Shown: positions 36,071-44,790, counted from the first letter of the stretch. The stretch is 64,000 nt of DNA from an uncultured Desulfomicrobiaceae bacterium (GCA_937989665.1 CALKRN010000005.1:1-64000); one strand, 5' to 3'. The notes: generated from the sequence alone by a model not told the origin. Translations and numbers: made by a program.

Positions 36071-36696
36071 GGCTGGTTCATGGGGATGTTTCGGATATGA
36101 ACAGTGGTAGTCATGGTCCGGTTGCGAATCCCGAGATTTGCGCGATTCACCGATGGAACCGCGGTGGCATTAATTTGGACACTCCGGATAGATCCAAGAT
36201 TGGAATTTGGGTCTGTCAATATGTTATCATCGCTGTCAAAATAGGTAAATTGTAAATTGCCGATATTAAGAGCTAACGGTTGCCATTGTGTTATGCCTGT
36301 ATTGGCAACTTGAGCAATCCGAATAGTATTTTCTGTGGAGTTAAACATAAAACCTATAGTTTCTTCATTTGTACCATCAAAAGTCCCATTCCTATCTGTA
36401 TCTCTTGTGCAATTGATATGAGTGGCATTTGTTGGAGATTGGAATCCAAATCTATCTTTTGGATTAGTATTTGGAGAATAGCCGCACATGCGGATTGCAT
36501 CGGCCATGATGACCATGGCCGATAATAGCTCTTGCTGCATGAGTGCTGTTTCTTCTTGAATCAGAGATTGGCGGTTATGTGTTTGAAATAAGTTATAAAT
36601 AGCTGATCCAAGAATTCCCATCAGGGCAAGGACAACAAGCAGCTCTACGAGCGTTAATCCCAGAGAGGTGTTTTTTTGAAAATTTAAGGAACCCAT
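36067..36696 (-). CDS. pilW: PilW-type minor prepilin
   Basis: At 209 aa it has the PilW layout: leader MGSLNFQKNTSLG, cleavage at LG-LTLVE, a hydrophobic helix (LTLVELLVVLALMGILGSAI), then a domain with RMCGYSPNTNP and a distal Cys (INCTRDTDRNG) likely to pair. I use the ATG at 36696 with AGAGG upstream rather than 36711, which has none. The gene is AT-rich. It follows fimT with a 13-bp overlap and overlaps pilV at ATGA. Confidence 0.88.
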   Translation of the reverse strand: MGSLNFQKNTSLGLTLVELLVVLALMGILGSAIYNLFQTHNRQSLIQEETALMQQELLSAMVIMADAIRMCGYSPNTNPKDRFGFQSPTNATHINCTRDTDRNGTFDGTNEETIGFMFNSTENTIRIAQVANTGITQWQPLALNIGNLQFTYFDSDDNILTDPNSNLGSIRSVQINATAVPSVNRANLGIRNRTMTTTVHIRNIPMNQP

Positions 36697-37265
36697 TGTG
36701 TTCCTCTCCATTGGCGAACGATGAGAGAACCGGAAAGGGTTCGGACAGTAATGGCCATGGATTCCCCATTGCCATCTTGGAGATACACCGTTCCAAGAGA
36801 ACCAGAGATGCCTCCCCGAGAATTAAAAACAAACCGATTCCCCGGAGGAAGATTGGAGCTATTGGCAGAAAAAGGAACATTGGATATGTTTTTTGTTGCC
36901 AGGCCATGACCAAAATCTATATTTCCTCGCAATTCGTTGAGAGAGAATCGCCGAAAGAGTTCATTATCCTGTTCTGTGGCCCAATTATTGTCAGGGCCAT
37001 CTTCTGTGTACACACTACAGGTGCGGTTGGCCGGATTGAAGACCACGGCCACCCGGGTATTGCGCTTGATGGCCTCACTGCGGGCTTCTTGGCAGAGGCT
37101 GACGATGGTGCGCGCTGCGCGTTTGAGGTTACTGAACGGCAGGTACGTGGATAGGGCCATGGCCGATAGACCCATGAGGATGCCGATAATGGCAAGGACC
37201 ACGAGGACTTCTGTAAGCGTGAAGCCGCGATGGCGTTGGAAATAAGGGGCGCAGAAGGCGACCAT
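36684..37265 (-). CDS. fimT: FimT/GspH-type minor prepilin
   Basis: The 193-aa protein has a prepilin motif (RHRGFTLTEVLVVLAIIGIL) and the GspH/FimT domain (RAARTIVSLCQEARSEAIKR, TRVAVVF, NRFVFNSRGGISG, TVRTLSGSLIVRQW). It is the first gene of the minor pilin operon and would nucleate the pilus tip with PilV, PilW and PilX. GAGAGG precedes the ATG. Confidence 0.9.
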   Translation of the reverse strand: MVAFCAPYFQRHRGFTLTEVLVVLAIIGILMGLSAMALSTYLPFSNLKRAARTIVSLCQEARSEAIKRNTRVAVVFNPANRTCSVYTEDGPDNNWATEQDNELFRRFSLNELRGNIDFGHGLATKNISNVPFSANSSNLPPGNRFVFNSRGGISGSLGTVYLQDGNGESMAITVRTLSGSLIVRQWRGTQWVP

Positions 37266-37566
37266 GTGGGCCTCTCGGGGTATTCTTATGGTTAACTTCG
37301 TTCATATCTCCTTCTCCGGCAAAAGACAAGAAGGAATTTGAAGAATGTACCTTTGTGGCAATTGCGAGACAAGGGCAAGCTCATTTGAAGATAAGTAACG
37401 TGGAACGTACGTTTGGTGGTATTTATGGTTTAGGAGGACCCAATGCGCCTTGAAGTGGCAGCGGGAGGGACAATTTTTTGTTGTGAGGAAGAGAGCCTCA
37501 TTCAACAAAATCTGAGGGATGCCCACTTTCCTGTGTGTCTTGCAGGAAAAGAATGCCACACTTGCG
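37266..37566. other. Upstream region of the minor pilin operon, no supported gene
   Basis: AT-richer sequence that should hold the fimT promoter on the minus strand. I searched for a sigma-54 -24/-12 element, common for pilus genes, and found none. Confidence 0.4.
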
Positions 37567-37800
37567 TCAAAAAAGATTGATTGTGCGCTGGCAGACGTGA
37601 TCCAAAAGAAGCCGGTCGTGGCTGATCACCAAAAGTCCCAAGTTTCGAGAGCAGGCAAGCTTGAGCGCGGCGCTCCAAATGGCGGCCTGGATAAGCGGGT
37701 CAAGCAAGTTTTGAGCGCGGCTCAGGGTAAGGAGACAGCGGGCCAGAGCTGGCTCTCGAGCGAACTCCACCAGCGGCAATCTGGTGGCCCGTATTGGCAA
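37567..37800 (-). pseudogene. Remnant of an ABC transporter ATPase (peptide/nickel type)
   Basis: The minus-strand frame ends with REPALARCLLT, NLLDPLIQAAIW and GLLVISHDRLLLDHVCQRT, which follow the order of the C-terminal half of Opp/Nik-type ATPases (ALARALL, LDxxxQ, LLxISHD with the H-loop His, CDR). The signature LSGGQ and Walker B DEP are eroded, no Walker A is found upstream, and no permease is near. It looks like a decayed fragment; chance similarity cannot be ruled out. Confidence 0.45.
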
Positions 37801-38151
37801 TGAGGGGCTTTTCGTACCGCGGGACAGGAGCGGCGCTCCACGACTTTGTCCGGGCGCTCCGTGAGGAGTGAGAAGGCTCTGGTGGTGGCCACCAGCTTCA
37901 GGGTGCCTCCATTCGCAGGGCCATCACCAACGTGTTGTGTGGCCATAGCGTCTTGGCCAGGGTGAGGGGGCCGCCATCAAGGATGAGGTTTGAGGTTGCG
38001 GCTGTGCCGCGTTTGGCGGCGGAGAATAGGACCGAGGAGGGAGCGTCTCGTTTGGCACTGCGGGTAGCCCTCCTTTGGCAAGGGCCTCGATGCCTTGGGG
38101 TGACGAGGTCGGGGGGTGCGTGCCGAGGCGAAGACTGGAGTCCGGTCCCCT
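37801..38151. other. Intergenic region upstream of the ABC remnant, no supported gene
   Basis: GC-rich sequence between the ABC remnant and mnmE. It may contain decayed 5' parts of the same ATPase gene, but no frame carries a recognisable Walker A. Confidence 0.35.
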
Positions 38152-39540
38152 TCATTTCCCGATGCACAACCGGGCAAAGACCGCGTCGAGGACTTCGTCG
38201 GGAGTTGTTCTCCCCAGGATTGCTTCGAGCTCCTGGACCGCCGCGTCGAGATGGATGGCCAGGATATCGGGGGGCAGGTGGGTGGCTCCCTGGGCGAGGT
38301 GCTGCAGCTCCTTACGGGCCGCCGCAAGATGTCGGGCCTGGCGTTCGTTGGGGGTCAGGGTCCCGTGGGTTGGCGAGGATACCTCCAACAGGCGGGCTAT
38401 TTCCGCCAAAAGTTCCTCAAGACCTGTGCCGGTGACGGCAGATATCCCGACGACAGGGTGGGCAGACCACGGCAACTCCTTTGCCCACGGGGGAAGTGTG
38501 GGGACGAGGTCCATCTTGTTGACCACCACGATGACTGGTTTGCCGTGGGCACAGATACTTCGGTCGTGTTCATCGGGGACGCTGGTGGCATCAAGGACAA
38601 GAAGCATAAGGTGGGCGGCTTCGTAGGCGGCGCAGGCACGGGCGATGCCTTCAGCCTCGATGGGATCGGCGCTCTCGCGCAAGCCGGCAGTGTCCACGAG
38701 GCGCACCGGGAGGCCGGCGACAAGAATCGTCTCCTCGATCGTGTCGCGGGTGGTGCCGGCCAGGGGGCTGACGATGGCACGCTCTCGTCCCACGAGGGCA
38801 TTGAGCAGACTCGATTTGCCGGCATTAACCCGTCCAGCCAAGGGGACCACCGCTCCCTCTCGGGCGAGGGTGCCGCGATGGGCAGCCGCCAAGAGCGTTT
38901 CCACGGGGTCAAGGACGGCCGCGAGGCGGCGGTGGATGGCCTCGGGGGTAAGCTCTGGCAGGTCTTCTTCAGGGAAATCGACGGCGACGAGGAGTTCGGC
39001 GCGCAAGGCAAGGAGGGCTTCCCGCAACTGTTCGATGGCTGAAGCCAGTTGGCCGTGGAGCCGTTCGCTGGCTTGGGAGAGGGCCAGGGGAGAGGTTGCG
39101 GCGATGACCTCGGCAATGGCCTCGGCTTGAGTGAGGTCGAGTTTGCCATGGAGGAAGGCGCGGCGGGAGAATTCGCCCGCAGGCGCGGGCTCAGCGCCGA
39201 GGGCAAAACAGACCTGAAGGATTTGGCGCAGCAGCAAGGGACTGCCGTGGGCATGGATTTCGAGGACGTCTTCGCCGGTAAAGGAATGGGGAGCGGGGAA
39301 GAGGACGACCAATGCTTGGTCGAGGATGGCGCCTGTTTCTGGGTTGCGGATAGCGCCCAGGTGCATCCGTGCTGGCTCAAAGCCACGAAAGTGCGGGCTC
39401 TGGGGCAGGAAGAGGAGCTCACCAATGGCTCGGGCCCGGGGGCCAGAGATGCGAACAATACCAATAGCCCCAGGGCCCGAGGCCGTGGCAACGGCCGCCA
39501 CAGTGCTTAGGGCGTGCGGCGTGGGCCTTTGACCGGGCAT
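38152..39540 (-). CDS. mnmE: tRNA uridine-5-carboxymethylaminomethyl modification GTPase
   Basis: The 462-aa protein has the N-terminal tetrahydrofolate-binding domain (GAIGIVRISGPRA, FTGEDVLEIHAHG), the helical domain, the inserted G domain (G1 GRVNAGKSSLLN, G2 AGTTRDT, G3 DTAG, G4 NKMD) and the C-terminal CIGK. With MnmG it modifies U34 of several tRNAs. G1 has Val where GRPNAGKS is usual. The start ATG overlaps jag by 34 bp, so translation is probably coupled; no ribosome-binding site is evident. Confidence 0.96.
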   Translation of the reverse strand: MPGQRPTPHALSTVAAVATASGPGAIGIVRISGPRARAIGELLFLPQSPHFRGFEPARMHLGAIRNPETGAILDQALVVLFPAPHSFTGEDVLEIHAHGSPLLLRQILQVCFALGAEPAPAGEFSRRAFLHGKLDLTQAEAIAEVIAATSPLALSQASERLHGQLASAIEQLREALLALRAELLVAVDFPEEDLPELTPEAIHRRLAAVLDPVETLLAAAHRGTLAREGAVVPLAGRVNAGKSSLLNALVGRERAIVSPLAGTTRDTIEETILVAGLPVRLVDTAGLRESADPIEAEGIARACAAYEAAHLMLLVLDATSVPDEHDRSICAHGKPVIVVVNKMDLVPTLPPWAKELPWSAHPVVGISAVTGTGLEELLAEIARLLEVSSPTHGTLTPNERQARHLAAARKELQHLAQGATHLPPDILAIHLDAAVQELEAILGRTTPDEVLDAVFARLCIGK

Positions 39541-40310
39541 ACGAGCACACGTTTGAGGGCGCCGGTGCCCTTGCTGACGGTGCGCACCTCGGTGTCGTCG
39601 CGAAGGGCAAGATGCACCACGCGGCGGTGGAAGGAGGAAAGGGGGCCGGTAGCCTGCACCCTGCCCGAGCGTTTGGCCCGTACAGCCAGACTATGGGCTA
39701 GGGCTTGGAGGCGTTGGATTTGGCGACTGCGGAAGTCACCGGCATCCAGTTGAACCCGCGGCGCCTCTCGCCAAGCCTTGGCCAGCATTCGGTTGAGGAG
39801 ATACTGTAAGGCAAGGATGGTCTGACCTTCTCGGCCGATGAGGAGCCCTTGGTGCTGTTCGTCCTCGATGCGGACGATGATGCCGTCGGGCTCTTGCTGG
39901 ATGCGCAGTGTCGGCGCCTGGCCGCAGAGGGGAGTCGTCAAGGGGAGGAGGAAGCGGTGCACCAGCGAGGTGAGGTGCTCCATGGCCTCTGGCGGGAGAG
40001 GAGAAAGCGCGGCGTCGGGTATATCTTCTTCTGAGTCATCCTCGTCGCTTAGCGCAGAGGGGATGTCGTCGCGTTTTTCGGCGGTGGTCTCTTCGTTAGG
40101 AGACACATCGTCCATCGTGGCATCGATGGTAACCGGTGGCCGCAACCGGGCAAGGATGGTCGCCTTTTTAGCGCCGAGGCCGAAGAATCCCGGAGACCCC
40201 ATGCTGATGATGTCGATTTCCAATTCCTCGCGCTCTACCGCAAAGGCCTGGCACGCGAGGTGGATGGCCTCGTCAACGGTTTTTGCTCGAAACTCGCGGA
40301 AGGGATCCAT
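39507..40310 (-). CDS. jag: Jag (SpoIIIJ-associated) RNA-binding protein
   Basis: The 267-aa protein has a Jag_N domain (REFRAKTVDEAIHLACQAF, GSPGFFGLGAKKA), an acidic linker, a KH domain (GLLIGREGQTILALQYLLNR) and a C-terminal R3H domain (FHRRVVHLALRDD). It binds RNA and is almost always encoded after yidC. GGAG precedes the ATG at 40310. The spacing to yidC is 9 nt and it overlaps mnmE. Confidence 0.94.
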   Translation of the reverse strand: MDPFREFRAKTVDEAIHLACQAFAVEREELEIDIISMGSPGFFGLGAKKATILARLRPPVTIDATMDDVSPNEETTAEKRDDIPSALSDEDDSEEDIPDAALSPLPPEAMEHLTSLVHRFLLPLTTPLCGQAPTLRIQQEPDGIIVRIEDEQHQGLLIGREGQTILALQYLLNRMLAKAWREAPRVQLDAGDFRSRQIQRLQALAHSLAVRAKRSGRVQATGPLSSFHRRVVHLALRDDTEVRTVSKGTGALKRVLVCPVKGPRRTP

Positions 40311-40319
40311 GGTGGCTCC

Positions 40320-41909
40320 TTAGCGGGCAGATTGGCTCGAGCGGCTCAGTAGCCATTGTTGGAAGATAGAGAGGATGTTGTTCACGAGCCAGTAGAGGAC
40401 GAGCCCTGAGGGGAAGCTTAGGAAGAGAAAGGTGAAGATTACGGGCATGGCGAGCATGATTTTGGCTTGTGTTGGGTCGGCGGCTGTAGGGGTCATGCGT
40501 TGCTGGAGGAACATGGTCGCCCCCATAATGATGGGTGTGATGTACAAGGGGTCCTTGTCCGACAGGTCGGCAAGCCACACGAGGTCTGTGCCCGGCAGGT
40601 AGGGAATAAAAGGAGCGTGGCGCAGCTCAATGGCCCCCAAAAGGGCCTGGTAGAGGGCAAAGAAGACCGGGATTTGGAGGAGCATCGGTAAGCAGCCGCC
40701 CGCAGGATTGACCTTGTAGGTCTTGTAGAGCTGCATGATTTCGGCATTCATTTTCTCGCGATCATCGGCATATTTTTCCCGAATTTTGGCCATGAGCGGC
40801 TGGATACGCTTCATCTGCTCCATGGATTTGTAGCTTTTATAGGAAAGGGGCCAGAAAAGGATTTTGATAATCACGGTTAGGATAATGATGGCGACACCAT
40901 AATTGCCGCCCGTATGGTTTGCGAGAAAGACGAGAAAGCGCTTGAGGGGTTTGGCGATGATATCGAAGAAGCCATAATGAATGGCCTGAACGAGTTCTTT
41001 GGGCAGGGTAGCGAGGTCCGCTTCAGTCTTGGGGCCGAGGTAGTAGGATAGCGTGCGCACTTGGCTGATACCTGGGTCCAGGATGACGGTATCGGCCAAG
41101 GCCAGGCGATAGACCCCATCTTCTACCTTCGCACGCAAGGTCATATCCCCGCTCGTCGGGACAATGGCGAGGAGAAAGTAGTGGCTGTCGATGCCTCCCC
41201 AGCGAGCGGGTTTGTCAGACTCAATCCCATTTTGGAGGTCTTTAATATCACTTTCGTGCTCGAGGCCTTGCGTCCAGTAGGCGATTTGGGTGGGGTTGTA
41301 TTTGTCGTCGGGGGCACTGAGGCCGGCACTGGCCAAAGTGGCGGCGATCTGGCCCTTAATTTGATTTTTGCCGCGGTTGGTGAGGCGCACTTCTTCCTGG
41401 ATTTCGTAGCTATTGCCCCGGAAGTGGAGGATGCGCGTTAGTCCCAGGTCGCCCATGTGGCTTACGAGCTGGATGGTGCCGGTCTGGTCCGCCTCCAAGA
41501 GGAGGTTGGTGCCGTTGACCTGCCACGCTCCAGTCCATGTGGGCGTTGTATTCCACAAAAGGCCCAGCGGTGCTTTGCCTAAGGATTGTGGGGAAATAAG
41601 GTCGATGGCCGGGGCGTTCGATTGGATGGAGGTGGCGTAGTCCTTGAGGGTGAAGCTTTCTAACACCCCGCCAGCAGTATTGAGCACGGCGCGGTAGCGG
41701 GGCGTTTCCACCGTGATGCGAGACCCCGAGGCCGTAAAGGCCGGCGTCATGGTTGGGGCCAGTTGGGACTCGGTGGGATGCGTTGCTGGTGTCTGGTTGG
41801 TTGGTGTGGCCTCCTCCGTGTGTGGTCGTACGGGCGGAAAGAGAACGTTCCAACCCACGAGCACGGCGAGGGAAAGGGCGACAGCGAGAATGACGCGGGG
41901 AGTATCCAT
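40320..41909 (-). CDS. yidC: Membrane protein insertase YidC
   Basis: The 529-aa length is that of Gram-negative YidC: an N-terminal TM (VILAVALSLAVLVGWNVLF), a large periplasmic beta-sandwich domain (about 60-330), and the five-helix insertase core with ANHTGGNYGVAIIILTVIIK, the cytosolic hairpin MEQMKRIQPLMAKI, and GGCLPMLLQIPVFFALY. It inserts small membrane proteins alone or with SecYEG. It lies 5 nt after yidD in the conserved rpmH block. Confidence 0.96.
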   Translation of the reverse strand: MDTPRVILAVALSLAVLVGWNVLFPPVRPHTEEATPTNQTPATHPTESQLAPTMTPAFTASGSRITVETPRYRAVLNTAGGVLESFTLKDYATSIQSNAPAIDLISPQSLGKAPLGLLWNTTPTWTGAWQVNGTNLLLEADQTGTIQLVSHMGDLGLTRILHFRGNSYEIQEEVRLTNRGKNQIKGQIAATLASAGLSAPDDKYNPTQIAYWTQGLEHESDIKDLQNGIESDKPARWGGIDSHYFLLAIVPTSGDMTLRAKVEDGVYRLALADTVILDPGISQVRTLSYYLGPKTEADLATLPKELVQAIHYGFFDIIAKPLKRFLVFLANHTGGNYGVAIIILTVIIKILFWPLSYKSYKSMEQMKRIQPLMAKIREKYADDREKMNAEIMQLYKTYKVNPAGGCLPMLLQIPVFFALYQALLGAIELRHAPFIPYLPGTDLVWLADLSDKDPLYITPIIMGATMFLQQRMTPTAADPTQAKIMLAMPVIFTFLFLSFPSGLVLYWLVNNILSIFQQWLLSRSSQSAR

Positions 41910-41914
41910 AACGA

Positions 41915-42148
41915 TTACACTCTCTTTTGGGGTAGTGGGACGGGGTCAACGCCGCCGGCGCAAAACGGGTGGCAGCGCAAAAGACGCCAGAGGGTGAGCA
42001 GGCTGCCGCGCCCTAAGCCATGGAGTTCAAAGGCTTGGCGGGCGTACTCAGAACACGACGGGAGAAAGCGGCAGCAGGGCACGTACAGCGGTGAGATCAC
42101 GCGCTGGTAGGCGGCGAGGATGAGGGCAACGGCGCGACCAAGGTGCAT
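41915..42148 (-). CDS. yidD: Membrane protein insertion efficiency factor YidD
   Basis: The 77-aa protein has the YidD pattern: an amphipathic N-terminus ([20 protein letters not shown]), [17 protein letters not shown], and [16 protein letters not shown] with conserved Cys residues. It is an inner-membrane-associated helper for YidC. It overlaps the 3' end of rnpA by 52 bp. Confidence 0.93.
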   Translation of the reverse strand: MHLGRAVALILAAYQRVISPLYVPCCRFLPSCSEYARQAFELHGLGRGSLLTLWRLLRCHPFCAGGVDPVPLPQKRV

Positions 42149-42516
42149 GGAGATGGTTCCTGTGGGGTGAGGGAGCGGTGGAGGCGTTGGATGATGGGCA
42201 TAAGTTCTTCACGGACGCCTGCCAGGGCGAGGCTGCGAATGTCTGCTCCCTTGCGGGCCACGACGATAACGTCAAGGCCTGGAGGCAAGAGGTGTGCCTG
42301 CTGGCGGAAGAACTCCCGCACGACCCGTTTAGCACGATTGCGGATGGCAGCGCTGCCACATTTGCGGCTGATGGACAACCCCAGGCGCCACGGCCCGATA
42401 TCATCTCGTTGAAACACGACGACCACCCACCGCGGCGTCACGAAGCGACGGCCGTGCGCATAGCATCGGGCAAAATCCGGCCGCCGCCTGAGACGAAAAC
42501 GGGTTGGGAGACTCAA
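42097..42516 (-). CDS. rnpA: Ribonuclease P protein component
   Basis: Read from a TTG at 42516 the protein is 139 aa, beginning [21 protein letters not shown] and carrying the RNR motif [17 protein letters not shown]. It binds the M1 RNA to mature tRNA 5' ends. The TTG overlaps the rpmH stop (TTGA), a coupling that explains the missing ribosome-binding site; no ATG exists in the proper place. The C-terminal tail of about 20 residues ([15 protein letters not shown]) lies in the yidD overlap. Confidence 0.9.
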   Translation of the reverse strand: MSLPTRFRLRRRPDFARCYAHGRRFVTPRWVVVVFQRDDIGPWRLGLSISRKCGSAAIRNRAKRVVREFFRQQAHLLPPGLDVIVVARKGADIRSLALAGVREELMPIIQRLHRSLTPQEPSPCTLVAPLPSSSPPTSA

Positions 42517-42647
42517 ACGGCCAGGCGCTTGCGGCCTTTGGCCCGCCGGCGGTTGATGACGGCCCGGCCGTTTTTGGTGCGCATCCGCACGAGAAAACCA
42601 TGGGTCCGTTTTCGGCGTGTCGTACTGGGTTGGTATGTCCTTTTCAC
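42513..42647 (-). CDS. rpmH: 50S ribosomal protein L34
   Basis: The 44-aa product is a complete L34: [44 protein letters not shown]. It starts with GTG at 42647, 8 nt after AAGGAG. A nearer ATG in the same leader (ATGCCGTGA) is out of frame and stops after two codons. It heads the rpmH-rnpA-yidD-yidC-jag-mnmE operon. Confidence 0.96.
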   Translation of the reverse strand: MKRTYQPSTTRRKRTHGFLVRMRTKNGRAVINRRRAKGRKRLAV

Positions 42648-43159
42648 GGCATGACTCCTTCAAAAAAAGTAAAGAAGAAAATTATCCAGAAATATTCAAT
42701 GCGTCAAGAAAAGGACTCCCTGTGTTGCTGGATAATGGTTGAATTTGGCTCCAGGAGCGGAGCCCAAGCCTTTCGGGCGGTTTTCTGGGGCCCAATCCCA
42801 CGGGGGCTAGCTTGGCCTTCGAAAGACAAGGTGCTGGCGAAGGCCGACAGCTTCAGGTTCCGCTCTCGGATTTTTCCCAAATGGTGCGGGAGGCTCTCGG
42901 GAGTATCCGGATGCCATGGCCATGCAGCGCAAACCAAGGGCGAAGAGGATCCCCGTCACTGGAGGTATCGAGACGAGGCGCACGGCACGCCCTTGGGTGG
43001 ACAGAACCCGCTGGATCGGCAAAAAGAGCTCGGCGTGGTCGTGTGGTGCATGGTTATCCTTGGTGAAGCGGCGTATTCACCTTGGGGAGTAGTGGAGAAC
43101 CCTTGCAATGGAACATGCCGTGCAAACACGGTGACGGGTCAGCCCTTGGGAGAGTGTCG
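42648..43159. other. 512-bp region upstream of rpmH and the PAP2 gene, no supported gene
   Basis: The AT-rich part next to rpmH (42661-42735) should contain its promoter. TTATCCAGA occurs at 42679-42687 and its counterpart TTATCCAGC on the minus strand near 42729-42737, each one mismatch from a DnaA box. No dnaA or dnaN is adjacent. The rest is GC-rich and has no recognisable coding pattern. Confidence 0.4.
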
Positions 43160-43735
43160 ATGTTTGCTTCTGCCCCCTGGGATCAGGCGCTGTTTCGTAT
43201 CCTTAATGGGTGGCACCATCCCCTTTTGGATATGCTGCTCCCCCTCTTTTCGGTGAACGCTGCACTTTGGGGTATGGTGGGGGGCGCCGTAATCTTTGCG
43301 GTGTTGCGGCAGGGATGGCGGGCGTTATTGCTTGGGGTGGTCGTGGCTGGGACCGTAGCCGCGAGCGAGAGTTCGTGTGCAGTGGTCAAACGCCTTGCGG
43401 CTCGGCCCCGGCCTTTGGCCGTGGAGCACGGGGTATGGGCCTATGACCGTGGCTGGCGTCAGTGGGCCGAGCCGTTGGGTGGAGGGCGTTCGTCCTTTCC
43501 TTCCGCCCATGTGGCCAATGCCATGGCGGCGGTCGTCGTGTTGATCACCTGGGGGCGGTGGTCCCGCGGATGGTTCCTTTTCCCGCTCGTGGTGGCCTAT
43601 TCGCGCATCTATGTGGGCAAGCACTACCCCGCCGATGTCCTTGCAGGTCTGATTCTTGGTTTGGCTGTGGGTTTGGTTGCCGTTGCCGTGGGGCGATGGC
43701 TTAGAGACCAAGGCGGCGTCGTTCCCGGTGGATGA
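43160..43735 (+). CDS. PAP2-superfamily membrane phosphatase
   Basis: The 191-aa protein has several TM helices and the three PAP2 motifs: KRLAARPRP, GGGRSSFPSAHVANAM and SRIYVGKHYPADVLAG. Such enzymes remove phosphate from undecaprenyl pyrophosphate, lipid A or phosphatidate at the outer face of the inner membrane. GGGAG precedes the ATG at 43160. Its 3' end overlaps the convergent LAB_N gene by 35 bp, and that gene sits with a GT2, so a lipid A or undecaprenyl-phosphate role fits. Confidence 0.92.
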   Translation: MFASAPWDQALFRILNGWHHPLLDMLLPLFSVNAALWGMVGGAVIFAVLRQGWRALLLGVVVAGTVAASESSCAVVKRLAARPRPLAVEHGVWAYDRGWRQWAEPLGGGRSSFPSAHVANAMAAVVVLITWGRWSRGWFLFPLVVAYSRIYVGKHYPADVLAGLILGLAVGLVAVAVGRWLRDQGGVVPGG

Positions 43736-43988
43736 GGACGAGGTTGCGGATATAGATGAGAAATCCTGTGGACTGGCCCACGATGAAGACGATGTCTGCC
43801 CGGATGCTGGCGTAGATGAGGAGCAAGAGGCTTCCGGCAAGAGAAAGGTACCAGAAGGCGATGGGGATGGTGCTTTTTTGTTGGCGTTCCGATACCAGCC
43901 ATTGCCAGAAAAAACGAAGAAAGAAGCAGGCCTGACCAGCAAAGCCGATGGTCAAGACCCACCAGTCGGTGGAGGTTAGGGTCATCAT
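43701..43988 (-). CDS. Small lipid-A-biosynthesis N-terminal-domain (LAB_N) membrane protein
   Basis: The 95-aa protein has three membrane helices and the LAB_N pattern (GFAGQACFFLRFFWQWLVSE, TIPIAFWYLSLAGSLLLLIY, ADIVFIVGQSTGFLIYIRNL). These proteins commonly follow a dolichol-phosphate mannose synthase-like GT2 and may help flip or process the lipid-linked sugar. The start ATGATG overlaps the GT2 stop, so it is coupled. Confidence 0.88.
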   Translation of the reverse strand: MMTLTSTDWWVLTIGFAGQACFFLRFFWQWLVSERQQKSTIPIAFWYLSLAGSLLLLIYASIRADIVFIVGQSTGFLIYIRNLVLIHRERRRLGL

Positions 43989-44728
43989 GGTGCTGGAGGA
44001 AGGTTGGTTTCGCGAATATGAAAGGCCACATGGCGGCGCTGCATCCAGCGCACGGCCAAAAGGTCCCACCAGGCGGTCCAGGCGCGGTCCCAAAGGCCAT
44101 ACTTGGACACCCCGCGGGTGCGGGGCCGGTGGTGCACCGGGAGCTCTGCGACGCGGGCGCCATGCATCTTCATCAATGTGGGCAGAAAGCGGTGCATCCC
44201 TGAGAATACAGGAAGGCGGCGTGCCAAGTCGGCGCGCATGACCTTGAGAGAACAACCCGTATCGCGCACGGTCTCGCCGGTGAGGGCATTGCGAATGGCA
44301 TTGGCAATGCGCGAAGCCACCCGCCGCCCCCACGTATCCTGGCGCTTCTGCCGCCACCCAATTACCATGTCCACATCGCCTTCGGCATACCGCGCAAGGA
44401 GTCGAGGGATGTCCGCGGGGTCATTTTGGAGGTCTGCATCCAAAGTGACGATGGCATCGCCTCGCGCATGGGCAAAGCCTGCAGCAAAGGCCGCTGATTG
44501 GCCGTGGTTGCGGTCAAAGGCAAGGTAGTGCACTCGGGCATCGGCTGCGGCGAGGGCCTTGATGCAGGCGAGGCTGCCATCTGTACTGCCGTCGTCCACC
44601 AAAAGGATCTCCCACTTCCATGGGAGAGACTCGAGGGCTGCCCGGCATTGGGCGTAGAGTTCATCGAGGTTGGCCTCTTCGTTGTATACCGGGATGACCA
44701 GAGAGATGAAGTGAATTTCATTGCGCAT
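43985..44728 (-). CDS. GT2 glycosyltransferase, polyprenyl-phosphate sugar synthase type
   Basis: From the ATG at 44728 this is 247 aa: SLVIPVYNEEANLDELY, ILLVDDGSTDGSL, GDAIVTLDADLQNDPADIP and the acceptor region DTGCSLKVMRADLARRL. It lacks the long C-terminal TM region of ArnC/GtrB but matches the DPM1-like core that loads a sugar onto undecaprenyl phosphate. With the coupled LAB_N protein it probably supplies sugar for lipid A or a surface glycan. The convergent PAP2 phosphatase lies just beyond. Confidence 0.92.
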   Translation of the reverse strand: MRNEIHFISLVIPVYNEEANLDELYAQCRAALESLPWKWEILLVDDGSTDGSLACIKALAAADARVHYLAFDRNHGQSAAFAAGFAHARGDAIVTLDADLQNDPADIPRLLARYAEGDVDMVIGWRQKRQDTWGRRVASRIANAIRNALTGETVRDTGCSLKVMRADLARRLPVFSGMHRFLPTLMKMHGARVAELPVHHRPRTRGVSKYGLWDRAWTAWWDLLAVRWMQRRHVAFHIRETNLPPAP

Positions 44729-44749
44729 GACCAAATCGGTCTAAAGAGT

Positions 44750-44778
44750 TTGACATTCCCTGTAAACATGTTTAGAAA
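44750..44778 (+). promoter_or_regulatory. Sigma-70 promoter of tRNA-fMet
   Basis: TTGACA (44750-44755), a 17-bp spacer and TAGAAA (44773-44778) lie about 12 bp before the tRNA 5' end. Confidence 0.7.
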
Positions 44779-44790
44779 GGTTTTTCGTGA

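Noticed and set aside
37266-37420. Sigma-54 promoter for the minor pilin operon
   Set aside because: No GG/GC pair with 12-bp spacing and matching flanks was found on the minus strand.
38116-39042. 308-codon plus-strand frame across mnmE
   Set aside because: Antisense to conserved GTPase coding sequence.
42504-43256. 250-codon plus-strand frame upstream of the PAP2 gene
   Set aside because: It starts antisense to rpmH, runs through the AT-rich promoter region into another frame of the PAP2 gene, and has no family resemblance.
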